64,000 bases of DNA from Didymella arachidicola. Its lineage: Eukaryota > Ascomycota > Dothideomycetes > Pleosporales > Didymellaceae. The notes beneath the pieces were generated by a model, which was given only the letters and a program-made list of their open reading frames with translations, was not told the origin of the DNA and did no database searches. A program made the position numbers and the translations under genes. Positions 22,518 through 31,963 of the stretch are shown piece after piece; the stretch's first letter is position 1, and the number at the start of each line of letters is the position of its first letter. Location: positions 558,001 to 622,000 of the forward strand of contig CM049997.1 of the NCBI GenBank assembly GCA_016630955.3, in the 5' to 3' direction.

Positions 22518-24446
22518 AGATTTCACTTTTCACCATTACCCATGTTTGGGATGCGCCATTGGGACGGCACGGCGTTACCGGCGCGTAAGTGCGATACTGA
22601 CGATCATATACCATACGTGCCAACGTGCATGAATCAAAACGTTTCTCCGTTCTAGTCCATCCTGCCCGGGTCGTTTGACCAGCGCGCAAATGCGCGATGG
22701 CGGTGCGGCTCAAGAGGCTCGTTTAGGGTGCCAACACCGCTGCACACGTGGGACCCTCGCAAGACTCATCAAGCGATCTTGGAAACCCTAGCCTTCCTGA
22801 CCCAATATTCTGGGTCTGGTCGGATATGCAGTCTCGCTTCAAACAAGGCTGGCATGCCGTTGCTGATGTATAAATCGGCTCCGCCGAAAGGCCCCGCTTT
22901 TCCTTGCATTCCTTTGAATCCAGATGTGCCCCACACACTGTGCTTCTGCCGGATGTTCGATCAGTGGATGGAACAAACGTCACTGGCCTCTTTGAGGCAA
23001 AGCCCTCGCGATCCCCGCCTTGCATACATCGAAATTGTCGGACAACACTACATTTGGTCAATGCCACAGGTCAGGCAAGCACACCGCAATCCTCATCGCT
23101 TGCATACCTTTGTCCTGCTCCATAGGAGCCGACTTACGTGACATAGTTTGCATTGCGCTTGTTTGTCGTGCTTGGTTGGGTATCGAGGCCTTGCATCCAG
23201 TACGCACAAAGGTAGTCACTGCGAAGCATATGAGAAGTTGTTGGATACTCAGTGTAGGTGCGGCTAGCGTTTCTCCAACTGCAACTGCAACTGCGGTTCT
23301 GTCACGGGTGTGACTTGTAGTCACGAGGGTGGCTGTCAGTCGCAAGTCGCAGTCGCGAGCAGCGCAAGGCTTTGAAGTTACGTTCGAACCGGTGAGTCCC
23401 TGCATGCAAGTATCCCATAAGCTCACCAATCACCCATCGACTTTGCTACAAGCGCAGTATGCGCATTTCATCAAATGCGGTTACTCTGCCCGGATGTATT
23501 CTTGACGGGGTGAAGTCATCTTGCTAAGTGTCGGTAAGCCCTGCGTATAGGCAGACGTCAGTGTCGGCTCTCGAGTAAAATCACCTTGCCAAACTCGACC
23601 TTAGCTCAGCCTTAGGATGTTGTCCTTCCCGGCTGTGATCTAACGTTTCTTGGGATTAGAGCTTGTCACCTGCGTGTAATCCCTCCAGCATACCACCTTG
23701 ACCAATCTGACATGCGTTGGAAATAACCCACCACGGACTAACGGCTGTCCCTGGCAACAGTGTGGTACAGAGGCTAGTGATATATCTTACGTATCAGCTC
23801 TAATGCACATTGTCAAGAATACCTCTCAGACCTCGTCGCTCGGGATGTGACCCAAACTGTCCAGAAGGATGAAACTCAAGCCCAGATGCAACGGATGGAG
23901 CGAGTGATGCGTTTCTGCAAAAGCTCCGATAGTGCCTGGCCAATGCGGCTCCTTTTGCGGCGATGAACCGGCCATCTGGTAGACGGTATGATGAGCGCCC
24001 CGAGACTGCCGGGAGCCGTGCCCTTGCACATTGGTGCTTCTGCTGCCATTATTTATGGCACTGACCAATCGATCATCGCCTACAGCGAGTGGTGAGAAGG
24101 TTCGAGGGTTGTAAGTCTGTTACAAATGAACTGAATGCGTACACATACCTCCGAGCCAACAGTCTGTATGTAGGTCTCGCGGCATTGACCCCTTTACTGG
24201 CTGCGTAACCAGTGTGGTATAAAGTGCCTTTACGATATCCCCAACTATTTCTCTATCATTGGCATAATCTTCCTCTCGCTCTTGCTAGTGTGCTCGATAT
24301 CTTGAGAACCTGACTGCACCGAGTCGGTGTGGGGACGATCCATCTTTATCACAGACCATTCAGCTGGTCACCTGGAACGCGCATCCACCCGTCTCACTCA
24401 CGGTTACGGACAGTACCTTGCGCTTCAGCCTCCCCTACAAGGCAAC
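22518..24446. other. Intergenic region with a TATA box near its end
   Basis: No gene is supported over about 1.9 kb; the longest frame (22728-23141, plus) has no recognisable domain. A good TATAAA lies at 24218-24223, about 230 bases before the ATG at 24447, followed by a CT-rich stretch, and probably marks the promoter of the next gene. Confidence 0.45.
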
Positions 24447-25344
24447 ATGACTTCCGAGGCCACTGAGGCTGAGCTTCGCCGGATGCTCAGTGGTGAGAAG
24501 GACTTTGAACTCAATTGCGGTCATGCGCCGGCAACTCCTCCAAACTCAGGTGATACTGGATGTCTCATCCATGTAGGCGCACACTTCGGGCCGAGCCAGA
24601 ACTCCTGTCCGCGCTATCCAGACTATGTTGAGCTTGAAGGCGAGGCTGCAAGGCAGCCAGATCCACGCACACCTCGTGAACACCATGCCCACCGGGTGCA
24701 GCATGGCCCTGAGCGAGGTCCACAACACCTTCCGCCGACTCCCACCCTTACTCCAAAGCAGAAGGGACCATATCTGTCGCGGTCCGAGTATACTTTGCTC
24801 GAACGCCTCCTCGTCGAAAAAGAAGCGCGCGGCCAGAGAATCAGTAAGTAGCCGTCCTTTTCTAGATCTTCATCGGTCGTCTTTCCAGGTCTTCAGTGTT
24901 CGCCGGGCGATCGACGAAGGGGTATTCGGCCTCATCGTCTAATCGTTTGGCAGGAACGTTTGTTGGATCCGGCCTCGAAAACACCTTCTCCTGTCAGCAA
25001 TCCCTGTTTGAAATTTGCAAGCTGACGCGATCAAAGCTCGCCCACAAAGCACGCACGACAGTAACCCTACACACTCCCGCGAACCATCTCCAGGCACTGT
25101 CGCAACAAACAACGACCACGCCTCCAGCACTTCCATGTATCAAGAACATGCCCCCGATCACTTCCCGAAACACGACGCCTCGTCAGCCCGCGCCTATGCA
25201 TCTACCCAGAACGAGCCTCCTTGCAATCATATAAGTCCCTTCCAACGTCTTCCGCCCCCGGAAGCACATATACACGATGTCTCTCAGGATGAGGACGATG
25301 GTTTGGGGGACCAGGACATGGGGCAGCGAATGAGCTCCTCTTAG
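24447..25344 (+). CDS. Uncertain multi-exon hypothetical gene
   Basis: The ATG at 24447 (MTSEATEAELRRML) opens a frame that runs to a GTAAGT donor at 24844. A downstream frame from about 25022 to 25344 reads like protein (FPKHDASSARAY, SPFQRLPPPEAH, acidic SQDEDDGLGDQD) and can be joined in frame by one 178-nt intron to the AAG ending at 25021, giving about 240 residues. Two shorter introns with a middle exon (acceptors near 24888, 24896 or 24953) are possible but shift the frame. The product is hydrophilic, Pro/His-rich, with no signal peptide or known domain. The upstream TATA box supports transcription; the exon structure is not settled. Confidence 0.4.
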
Positions 25345-26068
25345 GCCATCTACCCACCTGACTAGCCCATGGTCCCGAGAAGAGGCGGATGCGATTCTTG
25401 CCAGGCCGATTGGCAGAAAACACACCATATCTATCGTTTTTTGCGGTTGGTGCTTCGACTCTATGTTTGGCCAGTTGTGCTTTTTCTTTGGCTTTCTTTG
25501 CAGACCTTTCTTACGTTCAAGCGCTCGTTGATCGAGTCGCAGAGCTGGAGCTAAGTTTCCCTCCTTCAGCCTTACCGACTGTTGCCTGTGTTATTTAGTT
25601 CTGTGTATGTGCATCTGTATCACAGCCTCATTATTGTTTTCTTCGTGCTTGCCCTGCAAAAGTGTGCTTCTCCCTGCAGAGAATTAAAAATGCCACAACA
25701 GGACAATGAGAAGTCTTTTCCTTCGTATACATCAGAGGGACAGCTACTCAGGTCGAAGAGATGTCTTGTGCGGCTGCGCGTTGCGCTGTCATTGCAGGGC
25801 TTGCATGTGGCTATGCTACAACTGAAAGATCCGCATTTTTCGCGGTGACCGGGCCTTGCAACGACTGGCTATATCGAGCGTTCCCAGAAAGATCACAAAC
25901 AGTGCTCCATGTAGTCGCGGTGACAGCGGTCGTTGTAAGGCAATTTCGATGCACGTCCATTGGCCAAAGCGTTTCGGTCCTTGCCGGAGCGTGATTCCGG
26001 GGTTTTCGATCTTGAGTATTGACATCATCCATCACCGTAACTTTTCACAGATCATCAATTGATTCACC
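25345..26068. other. Intergenic region, T-rich at its left end
   Basis: A T-rich tract near 25430-25560 fits a 3' UTR of the preceding plus-strand gene. The remaining small frames show no domains. Confidence 0.4.
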
Positions 26069-26408
26069 ATGGCACGGCTGTCAGGACTGCAAAGAGATGT
26101 GCTGTCTCTGTATCGTCAATGCTTACGGGCTGTAAAAGAGAAGCCGGCGGTATGGTGAATTCAGCTTCATTTCTGCGACATGCGCAACTAACGACTTCAG
26201 AGCACACGATCACACTTTCGAGAATTTGCGAGGTATAACTACTGATTTCCCAAGTGGCGATGGACTGCTGCTGACAAGCTGCAGAGCGGAGTTTCACAAG
26301 AACCAGGGCGTAGGGAAGAAAGATTTCGGCACGATCGAATACCTGCTGCGAAGGGGACGCAGACAGCTCGAGACCTACCAAGATCCAGGGATCAAAGACC
26401 TTCACTGA
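26069..26408 (+). CDS. SDHAF1: Succinate dehydrogenase assembly factor 1 (LYR protein)
   Basis: A tiny three-exon gene, 26069-26149, 26201-26232 and 26285-26408, coding 78 residues; its introns are 51 and 52 nt. The N-terminus MARLSGLQRDVLSLYRQC contains the L-Y-R motif at residues 14-16, followed by HFREFAR, FHKN, KKDFGTIEYLLRRGRRQLE and a short tail, matching Sdh6/SDHAF1 in order and length. These mitochondrial matrix proteins help insert Fe-S clusters into the Sdh2 subunit of complex II. Because no exon exceeds about 40 codons, an intron-blind search would miss it. The AAC TAAC branch before the first acceptor is clear. The ATG lies in a CACC context. Confidence 0.9.
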
Positions 26409-26774
26409 GCCATGATCGCAGGGACTTATGAGCACGTCCTACGTCATCTCTACCATAGGTATTAGGGAGCGCAGTGACATTTCGAGCTGCGTCACGTGAG
26501 TCTTGGCAGAAACTTCGAGACGGCTCCCTCCGGAAGCATCTTCGATCACATCGCGAAGGTTGTACATATGATTGGAGAACACAAGAAGCTTCAGTAAGCT
26601 TTCTGCAGCCGCGACATCTTGACAGAAGAAATCGGTGTTGGCTTCGCGGAGTGTGACAACACCGAATCCTCTAGAAAGAACCCGAAGTAACTTCGAGCTT
26701 CTTTACGCTTCACTCACACCACCTTGACGATGATACAAGCCTCTATCGAGCAGTATCGAGTAACACTACGATGC
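26409..26774 (+). promoter_or_regulatory. Upstream region of the Hsp20 gene with a distal heat-shock element
   Basis: At 26509-26516 the sequence is GAA-AC-TTC, a perfect pair of inverted nGAAn units, extended by a third imperfect unit. A CACGTG box lies just before it (near 26492). Several further GAA/TTC units are scattered between 26670 and 26710. Confidence 0.5.
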
Positions 26775-26802
26775 TTCTCGAAAATCGGCGCTCGAGTATA
26801 TA
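26775..26802 (+). promoter_or_regulatory. Proximal heat-shock element and TATA box of the Hsp20 gene
   Basis: TTC-TC-GAA at 26775-26782 is a perfect heat-shock-element core, followed by TATATA at 26797-26802, 59 bases before the ATG. The arrangement fits Hsf1-driven induction. Confidence 0.6.
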
Positions 26803-26860
26803 GGCAGTCGAATCAACCTTCTCGAGCCCATCATCAACAATAAGAATCATCAGCTCTTCT

Positions 26861-27562
26861 ATGCAACCACTGCGCACAACGATCCGCCGAGTTCCAACAC
26901 AACTCAACCGCGTTACCAAATCAAACACTACCCGTAACTTCGCAAACACATCAGCAACAATGTCTCTCTTCCCGCGCTTCACTCAGGAGTTCGCTCCAAT
27001 GTTCCGTCTCTTCGACGAGTATGACCGCCAGGCCTTCCGTGACGTCGACCGTCAATTTCAAAGCATCCGCTCTTTCACACCCAAGTTCGACGTGAAAGAG
27101 ACAAAGGATGCCTATGAGCTCCACGGTGAGCTTCCTGGCATTGACCAGAAGAACATCAACATCGAGTGGACCGACAACAACACCCTCCAAATCTCCGGCA
27201 AGCACGAGCACGTCCGCGAAGAAGGCCAGCGTCCCACCGCTATTGAAGACAACAACGAGCAGAAGCAGCTCGAATCTGGCAAAGACGAGAAGCATCAGCC
27301 CTCCGTCGAGGATGAATCCGCAGAGTCCTCAAACAACGGTACTCAAGTGGCCAAGCAGTCTAACCAACAAGAGGTTGCGAAGCACGAGCCCAAGCATAAG
27401 TATTGGGTCAGCGAGCGCTCTGTAGGATCATTCCACCGCAGCTTCGCCTTCCCTGCCCGCGTCGATCAAGATGCCGTCAAAGCTAGTCTGAAGAATGGTA
27501 TTTTGAGCATCGTGGTACCTAAGGCTTCTGCGCCACAGTCAAGGAAGGTCAACATCGAGTAG
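26861..27562 (+). CDS. Small heat-shock protein Hsp20/Hsp30
   Basis: A single-exon 233-residue alpha-crystallin-family chaperone. The alpha-crystallin domain starts near residue 70 (TPKFDVKETKDAYELHGELPG) and is interrupted by a hydrophilic Glu/Gln/Lys-rich insertion (about 118-175) before the conserved SVGSFHRSFAFPARVD and LKNGILSIVVPK strands, as in fungal Hsp30. It binds unfolded proteins to prevent aggregation. The usual family start MSLFPRF corresponds to Met34 (26960); the 33 residues before it are rich in Arg/Thr/Asn with no acidic residue and look like a mitochondrial presequence. Heat-shock elements and a TATA box precede the first ATG. Confidence 0.93.
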   Translation: MQPLRTTIRRVPTQLNRVTKSNTTRNFANTSATMSLFPRFTQEFAPMFRLFDEYDRQAFRDVDRQFQSIRSFTPKFDVKETKDAYELHGELPGIDQKNINIEWTDNNTLQISGKHEHVREEGQRPTAIEDNNEQKQLESGKDEKHQPSVEDESAESSNNGTQVAKQSNQQEVAKHEPKHKYWVSERSVGSFHRSFAFPARVDQDAVKASLKNGILSIVVPKASAPQSRKVNIE

Positions 27563-27884
27563 ATGATGCGAGTGGTTACATTGAGTGTAATCAGTCAACG
27601 TTGGTGTTAATGACAACCGGGATTTTTCGCTCTTTTTACTCCAGCGAGGCGTAACATTGGTGTTTGTTTACTATGGATCAATTTGTGGCATATTTTTTGA
27701 CACATTCCTTTCTACAGCATTTCAGAAAGAGGGGATTGACATGGACTGCCTACAGTGACTGTATGTAGTTTTGAGAATTTATAATGCTCGACCACATTAC
27801 GCTTCCCCATAATCGTTTGACAGTGCATTTCAGCTTGCAATTCCCAGCTGGAGTTGAATTGGGCGGCCGCGCAGTGCTTCACCG

Positions 27885-28033
27885 TACAGGACAGGTCCCT
27901 GAATGAGTGAGAACACGATTGATCCTAGAACGACCAATAAGAGCACTCAAATGCAGGAGCTGGCTATTCAGAAACCTCGAGAAATATCTGTGGGGTTGCT
28001 CGTATTCTCACTCATTCAGGGACCTGTCCTGTA
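27885..28033 (+). repeat. MITE copy A with TA target duplication
   Basis: Body 27887-28031 (145 bp), flanked on both sides by TA. The ends are inverted repeats starting CAGGACAGGTCCCTGAAT; about 31 of 32 bases pair. No coding capacity. The TA duplication and short length point to a nonautonomous Tc1/mariner/pogo-type element. Confidence 0.8.
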
Positions 28034-28162
28034 TACACTGCGAAACTTGAAAAGCATTGCGGAATGCTACCGCTTAATTAAAGTCATGTGGATATCTTGG
28101 ATGTCCTATTGTTTGCGCCTCCCGAGTCAGGCTACTGGATTTTCCTGATAGCTACCGGTACA

Positions 28163-28310
28163 TACAGGATAGGTGCATGAATAAATGAGAATACGAGGTG
28201 GCGCACAGACGTTTCTGAATAGCCAGTACCTACATTAAACGGCCTTGATTGATTGTTCTGCGATCGACATTGGCCCTTGTTTTCTTGTCCATTCATGCAC
28301 CTATCCTGTA
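28163..28310 (-). repeat. MITE copy B, inverted relative to copy A
   Basis: Body 28165-28308 (144 bp), flanked by TA. The end repeats begin CAGGATAGGTGCATGAAT. Read on the opposite strand the interior shares GGCTATTCAGAAAC and CTCGTATTCTCA with copy A, so the two are diverged relatives in opposite orientation, 129 bp apart. Confidence 0.75.
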
Positions 28311-29296
28311 GATGAATATGCAGATAAGGCATTATAGTACATATACACTGAATCAATCGATCTGAAAGACCACGAAATCTTCGATTGGTACGGGGTAGCT
28401 ACCAACAACAGCATCGCGATGTGAGAAGACATCACCATGGCACTACTTGCAGTAGTGTCGTGATGTTCTTGATCCTTAACTTTGTTCCATCTGACCGACA
28501 TCCTGCTTTCACGATCTAGGCTTACAGCATCTCATGAACGCACTCTGGACCGCTTAGAGTTGTAATGCGATCACGACGTCATGCCCACATGCAGTAATGC
28601 ACCAGTTAGTCTAGTGCCTCTCATAGCATTGCAGCTTGTAATGCGAAACTAAGTATGCAGGCTATTGGTAAGGCTTGTAGATGAAGTTCAGGTGATGGCA
28701 CTTACCGACAGTGCAGCTTCCGCTCAGCCACCACGATTTGTGACGGCAAATTTCGGTGACTTTACGATAGGAAAGATCGATGTCCCGTTACGAGGAGCGC
28801 TGTTGAGAATCGTGAAGCTCAAGTTTGATGCGTTCCGCATACTACACGACTCCAACATGTTGTAATGCAGGAGACCGAAGGACTGCATTCGAAGAAAAAA
28901 TACTATGAGATGATATTCTAATTATGAGAGGCGGTTGCCCTCTATCTTAGGCAGTTGGAACGAAAGGTCTTGGTGTTTGACACAGCAAGCAAGACACAAA
29001 GAAACAATCCGGTGAAACATGAGGAGGAAGCTGCTAGACGAAACCAACAATGTAGTTTATTAAAGTACGCACTATTACAAAGACTTTCGTGGATGCTTAG
29101 ATGTGTCCGATGCTTCTCTACCGCACCTGTGGTTAATGCAGCTTGGAGCCAGGCGGCCGGAAGTGGTAGACCACAACACCCTTACTGGACAGACGCTACA
29201 AGTCCGATATCAAATCAGTTCACCGCACTTCGAATTAGATTTTCGTATGCTTGATGCTCTCGTTCTCAGTGAAGATTTGTTTGCGGATCATCGCTA
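28311..29296. other. Intergenic region left of the transposon
   Basis: No gene is supported. Short frames (28665-28865, 28955-29254) lack domains. Together with 27563-27884, the 3' flank of the Hsp20 gene, this forms a gene-poor island into which three transposable elements inserted. Confidence 0.45.
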
Positions 29297-29341
29297 ACGC
29301 CAACTACCACCGGATGGCGCACCCCACCGGAATGGCGCACC
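29297..29341 (+). repeat. Left terminal inverted repeat of the transposon
   Basis: 45 bp beginning ACGCCAACTACCACC; one mismatch (T versus C) to the right end. Confidence 0.9.
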
Positions 29342-29377
29342 TTGCCAAGACCACACCTCTTTTGACCACCACCAACG

Positions 29378-31012
29378 ATGTCGCAACAAATTGATCTTGA
29401 ATTACTTTCTCGTGAAGATAGAATTAAGCTTGCTATTAGAGCTATTAATTCTAATGCGAACCTAAGCCAGCGACGCGCTGCTGCTGTCTACAACGTGCCT
29501 GAAAGTACTCTTCGAAGGCAACGCGCCAAACCAGCTTCTCAACGCGTTATCTACCCCAATTGCTCTCGGCTTACAAAGCAAGAAGAGGAGGTGCTTGTTC
29601 AACATATAAGAAAGCTTGACGCGCGAGGATTTGCTCCTACGCTTACTTATGTGCGAGAGATGGCTGATCAACTGTTGGCTGCTCGCGATGGGGGCAAGGT
29701 TGGAGAAAACTGGACCTACAGGTTTATCCAGCGGAAACCTGAGGTTAGGTCTCAGGTTTCTAGACTGAGAGATTACCGGAGAGTTCTGTGCAGCGATACA
29801 GCAATTATCAGTCCCTGGTTCGACCTTATACGCAACGTTAAAGCCAAGTACGGCATCCTGGACCAAGATACCTACAACTTTGACGAGACTGGCTTCCAGA
29901 TAGGCGTTGGAGGGTCAGTTAAGGTAGTGACTGCGTCTGAGAGACGTCGTGCACCACTCAGCCTTCAGCCTGGCGATCGTGAGTGGATAACTTTGATTGC
30001 TTGTATCAACGCGATGGGCTGGTCTGTCCCACCCTTCTTCATCCTCAAAGCAAAGCACCACGACAAGGCCTGGTACGTTAACAACCCAAAAGATTGGAGG
30101 ATTGGGGTTAGCAAGAATGGCTGGACTACTAATGAACTTGGCCTTGCCTGGCTAAAGCACTTTATCCAGCACACAGAGGCTGCTACTGTAGGTAGCCATC
30201 GGCTGCTGATTATCGATGGCCACGAGAGTCACAAGTCGCTCGAATTCCAGAATCTCTGCGAGGAAAGCAAGATTATTGCCCTCTGTATGCCTCCGCACGC
30301 CTCTCACATCCTGCAGCCACTTGACGTTGGGTGCTTTGCCCCGCTGAAGCAGGCGTACAAGAAGGAGATCAAAAGCTTGGCAGACAGTTACATTACCCAC
30401 GTGGACAAAAAGGCCTTCTTAGCAACGTTTCAACCAGTATACAACAAGGCAATCTCAAAGAGCAACATCTTATCAAGCTTTAGAGCAACTGGCTTGGTCC
30501 CACTTGACCCAGAGGCGGTGCTGTCAAGGCTTGAAGTTAAGCCTCGTACGCCAACACCGCCTCTGCCTGGGCCTACCAACTGGCAACCTAAAACACCAAC
30601 CAACGCGATTGAAATTGATAGCCAAACAACTCTTATTATTAAGAGGATAAGAGAACATAGGAGTTCCTCTCCTGACTCAATTATTGAGATGGTCCTACAG
30701 GTTAAAAGGGGGTCTGCAAAGAGGGACTATTCGCACACGCTACTTGAGGCAAGGATAGCCCAGCTTGAACAGGCAAACAAGGCTGCTTCTGAGCGTAAGA
30801 GGCGTAAAAAGAAGCGGATTCAGGAAGGCGGGACTCTCTCGCAGGCAGAGGCAGAGGAAATACTAAAGGAGAAAGACGCTAAGGCTGAGACTAAGGGAGA
30901 AGGTGCGCAGGTAGGTAGCAGTAGTAAAGTTAAACGGTGCTGTACAACATGCGGCAGGATAGGGCATAATAAGCGCACTTGCCAGCAAGATGTAATAGAG
31001 ATAGAGGATTAA
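29378..31012 (+). CDS. DDE transposase, pogo/Fot1 (DDE_1) family, with zinc knuckle
   Basis: A single 544-residue frame. The N-terminus has a Psq-type helix-turn-helix (about 10-55, QRRAAAVYNVPESTLRR) and a CENP-B-type second DNA-binding domain (about 65-130). The DDE domain follows: NFDETGF with Asp169, LLIIDGHESH with Asp280 and QPLDVGCF with Asp316, a DD35D spacing. The C-terminal part is a Lys/Glu-rich coil-forming region (ARIAQLEQANKAASERKRRKKKR) and ends in CTTCGRIGHNKRTC, a CCHC zinc knuckle (C-x2-C-x4-H-x4-C). It cuts and pastes DNA at the element's ends. All key residues are present and there is no stop or frameshift, so it may be active. Confidence 0.93.
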   Translation: MSQQIDLELLSREDRIKLAIRAINSNANLSQRRAAAVYNVPESTLRRQRAKPASQRVIYPNCSRLTKQEEEVLVQHIRKLDARGFAPTLTYVREMADQLLAARDGGKVGENWTYRFIQRKPEVRSQVSRLRDYRRVLCSDTAIISPWFDLIRNVKAKYGILDQDTYNFDETGFQIGVGGSVKVVTASERRRAPLSLQPGDREWITLIACINAMGWSVPPFFILKAKHHDKAWYVNNPKDWRIGVSKNGWTTNELGLAWLKHFIQHTEAATVGSHRLLIIDGHESHKSLEFQNLCEESKIIALCMPPHASHILQPLDVGCFAPLKQAYKKEIKSLADSYITHVDKKAFLATFQPVYNKAISKSNILSSFRATGLVPLDPEAVLSRLEVKPRTPTPPLPGPTNWQPKTPTNAIEIDSQTTLIIKRIREHRSSSPDSIIEMVLQVKRGSAKRDYSHTLLEARIAQLEQANKAASERKRRKKKRIQEGGTLSQAEAEEILKEKDAKAETKGEGAQVGSSSKVKRCCTTCGRIGHNKRTCQQDVIEIED

Positions 31013-31085
31013 TTTAAGCTATTGTACGTTTAAATTTCTTGTTGTGGTGCTGAAATATTGAGGTGTAAAGATAAATTTGCTACAG

Positions 31086-31130
31086 GGTGCGCCATTCCGG
31101 TGGGGTGCGCCATCCGGTGGTGGTTGGCGT
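31086..31130 (-). repeat. Right terminal inverted repeat of the transposon
   Basis: Mirror copy of the left end, followed by the TA duplication. Confidence 0.9.
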
Positions 31131-31963
31131 TATATCATTTTCTAGAGTAATCGCATCGATTGGTTGTAACGGCCGCATAGTCCGTTCAGCACGCCTGTAT
31201 CATCATCCGCAAGCATCGACGGCACTCGATTACGGCACTCCTCACGGTCGCCCAAAACAATGTTGGTACCTTGGCAACTGCATCACTTCGTGTAATCTGG
31301 CCTGGATCTGGTGTCCATTGCACGTGGGCGTGGTCCAGACCCCGCTAGCGTCCAGCCATAGCTAAGGTTCTTTCCACACCAGCAGCAACGACCGCCGAAA
31401 TATGCCAACTTGTCTTCTTTGATCTTAGTCATTCCCAGACTCCAACGCCTTTAGTGCTTAGCTTTCCCCATTCGGGTCCAGGCTTACTCCGGATCTTCGC
31501 CAAGCACGTGGTTGACTGGCTACCATCACGATCGGAGGCAAAGCCGCCAGGTTTCTGGGCCCAGATTTCGTGATATGCTTTTGCCATCATGCTTGTGAGG
31601 TCTTGGAACTTCACTCCAGCCCGTCTGAAGTCATCGTCGACTGCCCAGTCCGGATAACCCGATACCATAGCATCGGGCGTCTACCCGCTTTGGAATTAGG
31701 CTCTCCCTCCATCTCATATACGCCGAGGCTGGAGGGGCAAAGTCTGGGGTAGACTATGTGGGCATCGGAACGGGTCTGGGGTAACAAATGTTGGGGTAGA
31801 AGGTAGGCTCTGGGTATATGAGGTTTGTTACCCTCGTCCATGTTTGTAGTCGACATCTCTTCTGTCCTCTGTCGTCAGGACCAGTCGACCTTAATACCTG
31901 GAGCCATTTAAAGCTTTCTTTTTTAATCAGCCCTTCATCAACGCCTTTCGTCTCCACACCACC
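31131..31963. other. Upstream region of the permease gene
   Basis: No gene is supported. The last 100 bases are pyrimidine-rich (CTTTCTTTTTTAATC near 31913-31927), as is usual just before strong fungal start codons. Confidence 0.45.

Larger units (their letters stand above)
29297..31130 (+). mobile_element. Apparently intact pogo/Fot1-type DNA transposon
   Basis: The element is 1834 bp, bounded by TA duplications at 29295-29296 and 31131-31132. Terminal inverted repeats of 45 bp agree at 44 positions. Each end holds two near-identical direct copies of CCGGAATGGCGCACC (one lacking an A), probable transposase-binding sites. One uninterrupted transposase gene fills the interior. Structural integrity suggests recent insertion. 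Confidence 0.92.
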
